A stretch of 60,319 nt of DNA from Brachionus koreanus (taxonomy: Eukaryota > Rotifera > Eurotatoria > Ploima > Brachionidae), in NCBI GenBank assembly GCA_016987375.1, contig PJRA01000040.1:347449-407767 (forward strand), in the 5' to 3' direction. Below the pieces are notes generated by a model, which saw only the letters and a program-made list of their open reading frames with translations, was not told where the DNA came from and did not search any database. This document shows positions 21,131-33,936 of this stretch, piece after piece (position 1 is the stretch's first letter; each line of letters begins with the position of its first letter). The translations under genes were made by a program, and so were the position numbers.

Positions 21131-24100
21131 ATAAAAACTTCAAAATTTCAGTTTATTAGAAACTGTTACGTCATTATTAGAAAAAAGGCCTAAAATAAAG
21201 ATAAAGCTTGCAATATAGATATAAAAATATCTACAACTTTTGTTTTAATGCCCAAAAACCTGATCTGCTGATGGAACAAAGTAAAACAACTTCTATTACG
21301 GAATTTTTCAAAATCTGTGCGAATTTTTCCCAATTTAAAAGATAAAACAGAATTAATTGGCACATATTTTTTCGTAGTTGCGTCTCTGATAAATTTCACA
21401 ATGCTTAATTCTTTAGAGGATTATAAAAAATTTTGAATTTTTTCAAGAGGGTATTTAGGACTGCTCTGACTTTATTTTTGATACTACTTAAAATCTTTGT
21501 TTGTATAAAAGTTTTAAATCTACAATTCTAATATTTAAATTTGTAAAAAAAAAAAACTATTTTTCTTATTAGTAATTTTAAGAGGGCGCTTGTTTGTACG
21601 ATCATTTAATATGGATGGCAATGACATCAATATTTGACGAAGACAATAAGATGGCTTTCATGTTAGAATAATTGCCGCTTAATTCTCAACTTTATGGAGA
21701 ATACAAAATTTAATTTCCCTTGAGATAATTTTAGTATTAGGAAATTTGTGCTTTATATCTGATTAAATTTAAATGAACAAATTTTAAAATAGTATTTTCA
21801 ATCGAATAAATGTTTTTTTTATTTTTTTTATAAATAAAGAAAATAATAAAAAAAATAGAAAAAAAACACGTGCAAAACTAATTAAAAAAATAGCTAGATT
21901 AAAGAAAAATGTATATATATATTTGAAAAATCATATTTTCTTGACTGTAAATTTTGTTTTTGTCTAAATAAATCCGATACCTTAATTTTTAAAGACAGAA
22001 GAAAACTCTAAACGTTTTTTTTTCTTAAAAAAAATAAGGTTTATTAATAGAAAAATTTATTTCTTAGATTTAACAATTATGTTTAAAGAAACAGCTTTCA
22101 AATGAATTTCGATTTGGATAAATTTTAGATGTTGTGTGCATTTTAAAGTGAATACTTATTAGTAAAAAGAAAACAGAATACGAAACGGCTACATCATTTG
22201 AATGAAAAAATAAATTAATTCATTGAATCAACAAAAATTTTTATTAATAAATAATAAAATTTATTCTAAAACTAAAAAAAAACTCACTAACAGCTAAAAA
22301 ATTATTTGAAAGTAATTTTTTTTATTATTTAAAGAAAAAATTAAAAATAGAAATTTTTCAATTTTTCAATACAAAATTTCTATCATTTGAAAATAAATTT
22401 TACCCAAGCTGTCCGAACACGCTTGTTGAAATTAAATTCAATAGGTACAATAGATAAATTACTAATGAACTTGTCAACTAGGCCAAGTTTCGCTAAATTA
22501 ATCTTATGACACAAAGTTATTTTAAAATTTTAAAATAAAACTTAATTTAAATTTGAAAAAAAATAAAATTTTCTTTTTTAAATTCATCTTAATTAATTAT
22601 AAATGCTTTTCTTTTCCGGTCAAAAACAAAATATCACAAAAAAAATAATTAATTGTTTTTTCTTAATTTCAAAACTAGAAAATAATTTAATTTTAGATAA
22701 ATTTAATTTTAAATTAGATTTATCTAGACTAGTTTGAAAAGTCAGATTTTTTTGACTCGGAGTACGCGCATAAAATTTTGACTAATCTAAAATATTGCAA
22801 GCAAACAAGACTCTTGATATATTAAAAAAAAAAGCCTCATTTCAACGAGTTTAGTATGAGAAAATTAGAATTTAAGTACTTTTGGATTATATGGTAATTC
22901 ATGAATAAATTTTTCCATTCGATTTGAAAAAAAATGCTTCTTGACAAAGCTTAAAACAAAAAACTTGTTTCCACATTAAACTCGGCCCACTCATTTATGA
23001 AAAAAAAGAAAACTAACTAGAAAAATTGTTTATATTTTAAAAGATTAATTAAGTTAAGTCGATGAGCCCATTAATCTGTGTAGTCTGGACCGGGCTAATT
23101 GTTTCAAATTTTAAGTGTGTGATTTTTGAAATTGTTGTAAATAGATCTTGCTTGTCAATGATAGTCTAAGCTGAACTACTCTTGAAGCGGAATAGCACTT
23201 TAGGCTCTTATCGATAAACACTCTCACTCAAATAAATGACATATTTTATCTTAACAAAAAAAGAAAGAGCCGAGTTTATTATCTTTTTAGATTTATTTAA
23301 AAAAGAAAAAAGAATTCGAAACATTTGCTTAGACTAGTCGAATATTGAGCGCTATGGTATTTAGTTTCTAAGGCCACTAGTTTCTAAACAAAGCTCATAA
23401 TTGTTTAAAAAGTTTGAATTCTAATCGATTTTCTAATTAAATAACCATTTAAATTCTTTAAGAGATTTTTGTTTCACTAGACCATTGTCTGTTCGGATTT
23501 AACCAGTGAATGCATCATTTTTTTTTATCAAGGCAAATATTTTGTTTTCTATATTCTTTTCTTATCATTGTAAAAATACTTCGAAAAAATTTTTTTAATA
23601 GCTTTCTCTATTAATTATATTAATATGAATATTTTTTATGAATTTTATCTATATAGTTTGAAATTTTATTTTTATAAATGACAGGAGAATTTGAATAAAT
23701 CTTTTTTGAAAATTAATAAATAGTTAAATACTTAATGGATTATACAGAACATATTTATAGTTAATCCTAGATTTAGGTAAAATTCAAAAACTCCAATTTT
23801 AAATTTGACTTACCTTGAAACATATCCAACTTAGACAATAAATTTTGTTACTAAAATTTTGTGTTGAACAAATCTATAAACAAAAATTTAGACTCTATTT
23901 ACGAAATATTAGATTCAAATGATATATTTCTCTATTTTTTAAACTCGATTAAATTTCTAGAAATTTAAAAAAAATATATAATAAATTCTATATTTTATTA
24001 GGTGATTAATTTAGCGTAAATTTTAGAAATTGCGTAACTCTAGGTTTTTTGTTTCTTAATTCGATCAGATAAATTTTGTTCCTAAACACCTTTGTTTTTA

Positions 24101-26954
24101 AAGCTTAAAATTTATTCTAGAAGCCTACAGGTTCAAAAATTGTTAGTTATTGTATTAAAAAAAATTAGTTATAGCAATATAATTTAAAGAAAAAAAAAAC
24201 TTTTTTGTTGGGAAAATAAATGGAAAAACTTGAATTTAGCTTTAACAGTAACACAATTGCCTATTGTTTTAGTGACACGGTTTTAGTCTTAATATTCGGC
24301 AATATATTTTACTAGCATGTTCAAGTTTGACTTGAAGATTAGAAAGCCAATTTTGCTAGAATAATTCATTTATTCAGGTAATATTTAAAAAATGTATTTG
24401 TTTATTAGCACAACCAAAGACTAATAGTGGTGTGGGATTAATATGTATGTTTCATAAATTCACCGATATCACAAGATTGTCATTAATAAAATTTATTGAA
24501 AATTACATAATTTTAATAAAAAATTTAGATGCCTGATAGTTTAGAAAACTTTGCACTGTAGCTCTTTAGAAAAAAGCGAATCCTGTCAACTTGAACAAAT
24601 ATTTGCTAATCAAAAAAACTCTTATATAATCGCTTAAGAACACTTAAAAGCGATTAGGACCGAGACTCAAACAAAATTAAAACGAGTAGCCTAAAAAAAG
24701 CTTTTGTTTTTGCCTAACCTTATCAACAATTTTTAAACGCGATTGCCCTTTCTCATGTAATTAAAATAATTGCCTAACAATAAATTTTTAAGTTGAATGT
24801 GTTAGAATTTATTTTATATCCTTGATAAATTTGTGCCAATAGTTAAAATAAATATTTTTTCCCTTATTTATTACGTAACATCAATATTCTCAATTAATTA
24901 AAGTCATTCATTCATAAAATTAAATATTCTAAATTGGTGCAATATTTTTTTTTCTTAAAGGTCAATAATGAATATATGTTGAACAAAATGATTTTTAGGA
25001 TAAAATCGTACAAATTAAGCAATTGTCATAGAAGCCTTTGATAACTGTTTTTGTAAAAAAGAAAAAAATAACAAAAATTAAGTACACAGAACTAAACGAA
25101 CTTATAATAAAAACGTTAATTTTATCAGTTGCCTTTTTTTAATTAAAAAAAAAAAACAACAACAACAACAGCATCAGCTTTAAATCTTAAACTAAAATTT
25201 AAATTTAAAAAGACTTAAAGTTGATATTTTTTTGTTTAAATTAAAACACTCTAAATAAAATCTAACTAAAATTATTTAAAAAAATTTTTTTTTACTTTAT
25301 TTTTTTAAAACTAAAATATCTGATTAAAAATAGTGATGATAGCTTTTTTCTAAGCCTATTCAAATATCAAACTTTTATTAAAAGTAAAAATAAATTAAAA
25401 AAAATAGTAAAAAAAATTTTTCATATAGACAAATTGTTTTATCCTTTCTCTTATAGCACAATTTAGGTTTCAATAGATTTCACCAGCTTTCATAATCAGT
25501 TAAGTCTGTCGCATTAGTATTAAAGCTTAAATCGAACAAAATTTTCAAGTCAACTTGAATATATTTTGCTATTTCAATAACCCATTATTATTCCCTTCAT
25601 TTACTCTTAATAAGACCATAAAACAACTAGATTTTTTTAAATGACTTTTTAAATGGGAGCTAATACAATTCAGGACTCTTTTATTCAATCTAAATTTATC
25701 TATAGCTTATAAACACCAATAATATTGCTCACAATGAACAGGTCTTGTAGCATTTTTAAGAGCTTGATAAAATAAATTAGTCAAAATTTTAGTACTATGT
25801 CATTAAGTAAAAATGAAAACATAAAAAAAGAATACTTTATTTAAATTTAAATAATTCGGTCTTAATTTTGAAAGCATAGAATTATTCTGATCTTAAACAT
25901 ATCAATTTTAGCAAAATATTCTGAAATTAACTGATTTAATTTTTGAATATTATGAAAATTAATTTACCGACTTGACACAATCAAGACTGCTTTGGGCTAG
26001 ATTAAACAAAAATCAGTTCTAAACTCTTTTAATACTATTTTCTAAAAAAAGCCATTTGATTAGGCTTGAAATTAGAATTAGATTTTAGTTAAATTGTTTT
26101 GGCTAATATGAACAAACCACTTCCGTGTAATTTAAAGCTTTTTTTTTTTAATAAATTTGCTGTGCTGAATAAATAATTTTTTTTTATGAAAACAACTAAC
26201 TAAATACACAGCAAAAAAACTACTAAAAGCTAATTTTAATTTGAATATTAAATTTGGTTAACTAATTGAATTTTTGTTTTTTTTTTCAAATAAAAATTTT
26301 AAATTATGCTCAATGTATTTTAAATAAGCAAACTTTATTTTCTTACTCAAAAAAATTCATCGAAAAAACAAGTCATTTTCATTCAAGTTCATTTTGTTAA
26401 ATTTGCTAAAATTCAAAAATTGAATATCAAATTTGAGCTTTTAATTCTCTATTTGACAATTGTATCTAGTTTGTGCCATATTTGCTAAGTCTGCTATTTA
26501 CAAAAAGCTAAATTTTGTTTTTATATTTTTGGTTATTGTCGTATTAAAAACGCATTAATAACAATAGAACTAAAATTTTCATAAAATTAAATTTACCCAA
26601 TAGAGAAAAAAAAAGTTGAAATAGTTGAAATCAAAAAACATTATTTCTTATGTGAAAAATAGCTTTTTAATAAATAATTAAAATTTTTTCTCTCAAAATT
26701 TAACTAATACAAATATTAAACAATTTATCTTATTAATATTCTAATCATTTAGAATAGAAAATTCCCACATAGGCAAACAATAGAATAAAATTTGTAAATT
26801 TGATGAAATAAATTGTTAGCCGACAGATGACTAAGCTAAAATAAACTCCAACACAAATAAAAAAAAATATCTTTATTTCATTATAATTTTTTATTAATTT
26901 TGATAAAACGATAGCCAAACAAAAAAAAATCCTTTTTTTTTTATATTTATTTTA
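21131..26954. other. 5.8 kb gene-free stretch
   Basis: AT-rich DNA with long A and T runs and a short AAC run near 25155. The open frame at 21190-21399 on the minus strand shows no known motif and I do not call it a gene. No RNA gene recognised. Confidence 0.55.
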
Positions 26955-29900
26955 TTATAAGTATAAGCTAGCAGCGAAAACAATATCTCTTTTAATTTTA
27001 AGTATTCCCTCATTGAATTTAGCCTCTAGGGCAGTGTTGCCGATCGCTTTGGCGGCACAGCTCATCTGTCTAAGCAGCTCCTCGAGCCGGCGTATATGTC
27101 TGATTATATTTCCTTCGAAGATAGATGTCATTTGGCAAACTTTCAAAAAAGATGCTCCATTAACCCATTCATTCATCACATCCATCAAAAACGGTTTCAA
27201 ACTGTCCACATATTCGTCTATTTCTACATCCAATTTACATTCTTTGGAAACAGTGGCAACTCGCTTGGCTGTGTCTTGCATTATTTTGTAAGGAGCAGCC
27301 AAATCTTGTGTCAGCTTGGGCAAGTCTTCCTTGACATTTTCTGTCACTACGAAACAACTGCACAAGGCTACACATTGTGCCACAGTCAAATCATTAAAAA
27401 CACCATTGAACAACATTTCTGTCAAGACCAATTCATCTCCACTAAAATTTGAAAAAACAATAAAATTTTTACTAATTAAATTTAGAATCCTAACGTGTCA
27501 ATTTCACATGCCACTCTTCCTTTTGTATCTATAACATCTTGTTCATCACAATAACCTAGTCGACGCAACACTCGCTTGCGACATTTCAAGTCTTCCATTT
27601 GTAGTAGAGACCAAGCTTTTTTAAGCTCATTTTTAGCCTGTTTTAGCTCGTTTCTTAGCTTGAAAAATAAAAATTATATTTTTAAATTAATTATTTGAAA
27701 AATAAATTATACCATTGCTTTTTTTTCATATTTTTTATATAATTCAGCCATATCAGGATCAGTGTGAAGTTTATGCTCCAATATTTGTTTTTCAAGTAGT
27801 TCAATTTTCTTGAAAAATAAGTAATTTGTAGAAAAACAAAAACAGAATTAAAAAAAAATACTTTAACAAGTTCGACTAAAAGTTTGTCTTTGATGCCCAT
27901 GTCTTCAACCGGATCCAATAGTGGAAAAGTTCCTTTAGTTCTTTTTTTAATTTCTTTCAGAGTCTTCCATACACTTTGTCTAGATTCGAGACTTTGTAAA
28001 TTTTGCGGCAAGTATATACAAATTGAACTAATTGCTTTAATTACACTTGGTTGCACTGGTACTACGTGCATTACGCCATCTGTTTCGTTTGTACAAGGCT
28101 TTATTTCGGATAAATAGCCCGATTTGGCGCTTTCTTTTGTCACATATAAAAGCGTGTCTATTGTGTATATTGGCTCACTCTCATTCTAAAACAAAGAAAT
28201 AAAATAAAAGTCAAAAATCACATAATTTTATTTAATTAAAAATTTCGAAAGTTTTTATGAAAAATTTTCTATTAGGTATGTGGTCGCCGTCAACAAAAAC
28301 TGATATCAAAACACAAGAAAAAGATAAAAGAAGAGCAACAAAACTAATCAAACCAATTAAGAAAATAACATATGATGAAAGATTGGAAGTCCTAAATTTG
28401 CAGTGATTAGAGGACCGCAGACTAAGAGGGGATTTAATACAGATATTTAAAATAGTAAACGGATTCGATGAAATTAATTTAATTAATAGAATAAATTATG
28501 AGAAACGTCTATCATTAAATCTGAGAAGATCTCACAATAAAGGACTAGTGCGGACTAAAATAATTACTTTTGATCCTATTTAACTGTGACTGAGTGATAA
28601 TAAGTTCAATTTTGTCACTAGTATAGAATATCTTGGTTTCATTATCAACTCTAATCTAGATTTTAACATATTTGCAATGGAAAAATTTAGACAAGTCCAA
28701 AAGTCATTCTTCTCAGCGTCTTTTTTGTTGAACAAAATGAGCCACGTCTCTCCTTCTCTAAAAAGTTTTTTTTACAAATCTTTAACACTAGACAGCAAAA
28801 CCATCAAAACTCTCAACATTAATCAGAACAGTCTGATTAGACATATGTTTTACTTGAGATCTAATTGTCACATGTCTGGAATTCTAAAAGTTTTAAAACT
28901 CTTCGAAAATTGATCAACTCTATCTTTTTTCAAAGATGTCTTTTATTATCTCTATTAGGTTCAACGCCTTAGCTTCAAATATATTTCAGTATATATGTTC
29001 TAATATCCTCATCAGTTCTCCTCTTTCCTTTGGAAATATACTATTGGTAAGCTTAAATTGGATCCTAAGCGTCACTTTTACATTCGTGACGGTATCTTGG
29101 ACTCTATTGAGCTTTGTTTGGGTAACTTAAGATTCAAAAAATTCAAAATCCTTCTTAATGAATTGAATAAACCAAATTAAATCAATTCACTTTTTCTGGT
29201 CCAGAGGAATTTACTTTCAATATATGTAACTATTTTTCTACTTTTTATTTTTTATAAACAAAATTTTTATACTTTTAATTCTACTTCTCCTAATGGAGGT
29301 TAATTTGAATTAAATAATTATTCAGAAAATTGATTAATCTCATAAAAATTAGTAAAAAAAAAAAATAACTATCGCTTACAAAAGCTCTCAACCAAAGTGA
29401 TTGATAAACTATTTCTAATTTTTTAAGAGATGTTACATTAAAATAAATTAAAATTTACAATTTTGTTGTTGGCACGTTTACGAAAGCTAATCACAACACC
29501 CCATCCAAAATTGTCATTCTTATTCACAATTTGAACCAAACGTCCCGGATTCATAAAATTCAAACAATTCTTGGGGGCTGATATAACTCCAGCCAGTTGA
29601 TTTCGCAAGCTCTCAATCTGTTGTCTTAGATTAAAATATTGTGCTATTTCATTTTCTCTCTCAAACTCAATTTGATTGTACTCTATTTCAAATTTTTCCA
29701 TTTTTTCACACAAAGCCGGTATATTTGCATAATTCTGAAATTGATAGAACGAACGCTGCAACATAAACTCTGGATTAATGCCTTCAACTCTAAGCAAATT
29801 GAGCACCATGTTATAGGTAAGATGAAAAGCTGAATTGAGAGGATTAGCTTGGCCTTTGATTATGTCTTTGGCAGCACTTGGCGACATGCGCTCATCAATC

Positions 29901-31465
29901 ATCAAAATAACAATACCTTTGTCGTCCAGGCCTCTTCTACCCGCTCTGCCAGACATCTGAATGTACTCGCCTGATGTTATCCATCTGGTTTCTTTGCCAT
30001 CCCATTTGCGGCACGATGTGAACAAAACAGTTCGTGCCGGCATGTTCAACCCCATTGAAAATGTTTCAGTAGCGAACAATACTTTGAGCAGACCTTCGGA
30101 GAACAAAATTTCAATTGTCTCTTTTAATACAGGCAACATGCCGGAGTGATGAATGCCAATTCCTTTTTTTAACAAAGGCAAAACACTTTCGACTTGAGGT
30201 AGCTTTTGATCTTCATCAGACAAAATACTAATTGCATTGTTAAATACTTGTTGAACAAGCTTTTTTTCTTCATCAGTATTATAGTCCGATTTTCCAGCTA
30301 TAACAGCATAAGCTTCACATTCTTTTTTACTAAAACTGAACACAATCACTGGGGCCATTTGTTTGTCCATTATGGTTTGTAGCACTTTATAGCATGATGA
30401 CTCGTTTGAAGATCCGGCAATATTAGCTCCGCCGCGTCTTTTCTTTGCTTGTTCAGCCTCTCGTGGAGTTTCTTTTAACACCATCATAGCTTTGTTGAAA
30501 TTGTCCTCTCTAAATGTGCCATTTTCGTCCACTACTAAGTGAATACCATCTCCGCCAGCCGGATAAATGTAATGCTGCAATGGTGTTGGGCGATAGTCTG
30601 TGTAGACCACGTGACACGGTTGACGATGCAAATAGGCAATCCATTCGGCGAATTGACGCGCATTTGGGATTGTTGCTGACAAGAATACATAGTGAACATT
30701 GTCATTGAGCAAAATAATTGTCTCTTCCCATATGACTCCTCTTTCTTTGTCTCTCATGTAGTGAATTTCATCAAAGACTACCCAAGCCACTTCGCGAGTT
30801 ATTTCCGAGCCTCTGTAGAGCATTGAGCGCAAAATTTCAGTAGTCATAATGAGACATGAGGCTGATGGATTTATGGTAACATCACCGGTCATAAGACCAA
30901 CGTCTTTGAATTCTTCAAACAGTTCGCGATATTTTTGATTGCTTAGTGCTTTGATTGGTGTGGTGTAAATGACTCGTTGTTTATTTCTAAGAGACATGGC
31001 AATAACGTATTCGGCAACAACAGTTTTTCCAGCCGAAGTGTGAGCTGATACAAGCACTGATTGACTGTTCTCCAGACAAAGTATTGCTTCTTTTTGAAAA
31101 GGATCCAAATTGAACGGATACTCTTTTGCAGGCACTGTTTTTGCATCGTTTTTGAGCGGTTGATATTCCATGTCGCTAGGCAAAGCTACTTCGTGACTGC
31201 ACCGGTCTAAACTAGTTAATTTGTGAACAGTAATGCGTGGCAATTTTTCTGACTCACGCCAATGATCGAACTCTTCCTGTTGAATCCGTTTGCTAGGATT
31301 ATGTTCATTTTCATCGGCATAATCTTCTCTAGCATCGTCAGTGGTGTCCAGAAGACGTTTTTTGGTTTCTTTTGCTTGTGATTTTTGTTCTGTTGAAACA
31401 AGTATAAGGGTTTGAGCGTCTGCATTTGGCTCAACTTCGAACACATCGAACAAATCGTCAGACAT
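26955..31465 (-). CDS. MTREX: MTR4 (MTREX/SKIV2L2) RNA helicase of the nuclear exosome
   Basis: Five exons (29459-31465, 27862-28185, 27713-27808, 27495-27658, 26955-27441) join in phase to give 1025 residues, close to the human 1042. It is an ATP-dependent 3'-5' RNA helicase that feeds RNAs to the nuclear exosome. Visible motifs: Walker [10 protein letters not shown], Ia [21 protein letters not shown] (DExH box), SATIPNA, and motif [14 protein letters not shown]. The arch/KOW segment begins around [14 protein letters not shown] and the C-terminal DSHCT domain contains [13 protein letters not shown] and [19 protein letters not shown], ending IVFAASLYL as in animals. Close match along the whole length (for example TPLQHYI after TDYRP) separates it from SKI2. 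The 1.27 kb second-domain intron holds LINE fragments. Confidence 0.95.
28265..28562 (+). mobile_element. LINE 3' fragment in an MTR4 intron
   Basis: The frame reads [20 protein letters not shown], then EVLNLQ, a stop, [20 protein letters not shown], which is the same post-thumb LINE segment as at 15955-16140. An in-frame stop shows decay. It lies antisense to MTR4. Confidence 0.75.
28563..29180 (+). mobile_element. Second LINE fragment in the same MTR4 intron
   Basis: It begins with [19 protein letters not shown] (the YLG motif of LINE reverse transcriptase) and continues with [20 protein letters not shown] and [20 protein letters not shown] before stops. The sequence type differs from the preceding fragment, so two LINE families are adjacent or one was inserted in the other. 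Both are truncated. Confidence 0.65.
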
Positions 31466-32439
31466 TATCTCAACTATTTTTTTTTTAATTTAAATTTTCA
31501 AAAAAAAAAAAATAATAATAAAACCAACACGTGTGTGTATATATGTATTGAAAGAAAAAATTTTTTTTTTTTCTCATTCAAATAAAGTTTTTTATTTATC
31601 ATTTTACAAAGAAAAATCTTAACAAAAATTGAAATTAACTTAACAATACTTTAGGATAAGAATAAGGTTCAGCTATAAAAAAAGATTGCAAAGCTTTACG
31701 TCCTGGTCTAAGAGCTTTATTAATCATCTCTTCTCCTTTTTCTCATTCGATTTGGAGACCGGCAACGTCAGATTAAGCAATTACTCTTCTTCTCAAATTC
31801 TTTGCAATTTTATATTTTAAAATTTCACTTCAATTTCACAATAATTTTCTCTTTATTTTTAATATTTTCTATAAATTATTATATTTTTTATAGTTCATAT
31901 CATATTCCTAAAATAGTTGACTAGTCTTAACTCTGAAGTTGTATCCTCTTTAATGTCCAGTACAAGGTTACATTCTTTTATCTCATTTAAAATTAGGTTG
32001 ATTGAGCCAGTTGCCTAAATTTAACAGAATCCTTTAATTGCAGAGTCTATTTCAACTTGACTTTAAAGTGTAGTTGACGGTAAGTCGAACTAAATATTAG
32101 CAAAAAAATGGATGATTAATTTTGGAATTTTATTTTGTTTCTAAGGACCTGAAACACCTATAAATTATTATTACAGGATAAAGGAAACAATCAAAATTTT
32201 TAGAGTTTTCTTTTAATATTTAAATTATGTCAAATCAATAATTTCAATTTTTAAAAAAATTTTTTTAAAAATTTTGGTCAATGTCTTAAAATGAATTTTT
32301 ATTTTCAAAATGGAGGAATAACTTTCCTCTTCTATTTCTATGGAAAAAAAACAGTGAAAATAATAAAAAAAGATCAATAAAGGTTTTATTCATTAGAAAA
32401 AAAAATATTAAAATTTTCTGAAATTAAAATATTAGAAAA
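31466..32439. other. Intergenic upstream of MTR4
   Basis: Promoter side of MTR4. A short frame at about 31645-31755 (-) ends with PYSYPKVLLS but has no recognised motif. No other structure seen. Confidence 0.5.
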
Positions 32440-32850
32440 TTAAAAATCACCGTTTGACAATAAAATCAACGCTGTTATATCTTCATTATGATCTGTTAAT
32501 GTCATTCTAAGTGATCCATCAGTCATATTCCATATTTTTATCGTATCATCCTTAGAACCACTTGCTAAATAATTATTATATGAATTTTTTTTTTAATTGT
32601 TCTGTTGACTATTTAATAAAAAAATTGATTTTTTGATTATATTTTCAACAATAAACTCACATTTTATTTCGCTTTTATCAATTATGCTTTTTTCAACTTT
32701 TATCCCAATTGTAATATTTTTTTTTTTGAATATTTTATTATCTTCATTTATATTTTTATATAATAAACATTTTCAACTTCATTTTTAGAAATTACAAGAT
32801 TTTTGCCTTCTTATATTGAATCAAATATCAAGCAAATTTTTTTACAAGCC
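32440..32850 (-). pseudogene. WD40-repeat gene remnant
   Basis: The frame at 32440-32590 reads NYLASGSKDDTIKIWNMTDG followed by SLRMTLTDHNEDITALILLS and a stop after NGDF, which is one WD40 blade plus the start of the next (GS-x-D-x-TIKIW core). Upstream, 32595-32760 has another open stretch (NITIGIKVEKSIIDKSEIKC) and 32810-32850 a possible ATG (MACKKICLIFDSI). A functional propeller needs several blades, so this is a truncated copy from a WD40 gene family, not a working gene. Confidence 0.6.
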
Positions 32851-33105
32851 ATTTTTAATAAAATTTGTTTAACAAGCTTATTTAATTAAATTTTATTTTG
32901 GTTTTAATTAGAATTTTTTATTTACTAAGCATTTCCTTAATTTTATAAAAATTTAAAGTCGATTACTTATTTTTTTAATCAAAAGCATATGATTTGAAAA
33001 ATATGCGCTTAGAAATAATTATGAAAATTAAAATAGTCATATGACTTTAAATTGAAAATAAAAAGTATAATTTTTTTTGATATCTACTGAAAACTCAAAT
33101 TCAAA

Positions 33106-33720
33106 ATGTCAGAACTTTCAATTGAACAGTCTGCTGTTGATTTAATTAAAATATCGACCGATAAAGTTATTCAGCAATATTCTACTTAAAATATTCTCAT
33201 TTCTTAATATATTTTTAAGGATTTTAAAATTTTGACCGAAGCTTCTACTTTGTTTCTAACAGATCGCTACAACTCTGACCGACTTATCGACTTGAACAAA
33301 ACAATTGAATCAGTTAAAGACTCCAAAATAATTACAAAATTTTTAATCAAACAAATAAATGAATTGATTCGATCTGATCAACCAAAAATAGTGAAACATT
33401 TTCAGTCAAATTTTGGTCTAGATGAATCGAAATGTTCCATAATAAAATCAATTTTGGAGAAGTATGCCGAAGAATTGAGGAAGATTAAATTTTCCCAAAC
33501 TTTAATGATCAGTCAGCTAGTCGACATGGAATGGAAATTCGGTGTCACTGCATCTACAAATTATATAGATAAGCTTGGTCAAGCTTTCCTACAAATTAAA
33601 CTAGTTTACAACACAGGTGGCAAAATAGAGAGCCGATTTATGGAGCTTACTCTACCTCAATTTTATTCGTTTCTACTTGAAATGAACAAGGCTAAATCAC
33701 AAATGGACTATTTGTCTTAA
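33106..33720 (+). CDS. COMMD7: COMM domain-containing protein 7
   Basis: Two exons (33106-33165 and 33220-33720) separated by a 54 bp intron give 186 residues (human about 200). The C-terminal COMM domain, about residues 120-184, contains ISQLVDMEWKFGVTAST and ELTLPQFYSFLLEMNKAK, close to COMMD7; the upstream part is the usual helical HN domain (DFKILTEASTLFL). COMMD proteins form the ring of the Commander complex with CCDC22/CCDC93 and act in endosomal recycling and NF-kB control. The ATG at 33106 (MSELSIEQSAVDLIK) is the first in-frame start. Its 3' end converges with the SOAT gene 216 bp away. Confidence 0.9.
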
Positions 33721-33936
33721 ATAGAAAAAAAAATTCAAATCAAACACAGTTTATTTATAATCAATTATTTATAAAAAAAAAATAAAATCTAAAATCTTTA
33801 AAATTCATTTTTTATTTGGTCATATTTAAAACTTTTATTTTGAAAATTGTTCATTCCACATGTAAACGATCTAGGAAGCAAGATGTCCAAAATTTTTGAG
33901 TCCTTTAAGTTCAATTTTATAAAAAGTAGCAATTTT

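Noticed and set aside
21190..21399. 69-codon open frame on the minus strand
   Set aside because: No recognisable motif, no splice partners, and lies in AT-rich DNA beside a transposon.
26955..31465. SKI2 (SKIV2L) instead of MTR4
   Set aside because: The N-terminal region, arch and DSHCT segments follow MTR4 closely, and the length fits MTR4.
31640..31760. Short minus-strand frame ending PYSYPKVLLS
   Set aside because: Reads somewhat like protein but is only 35 codons, has a stop just upstream and no convincing acceptor or partner exon.
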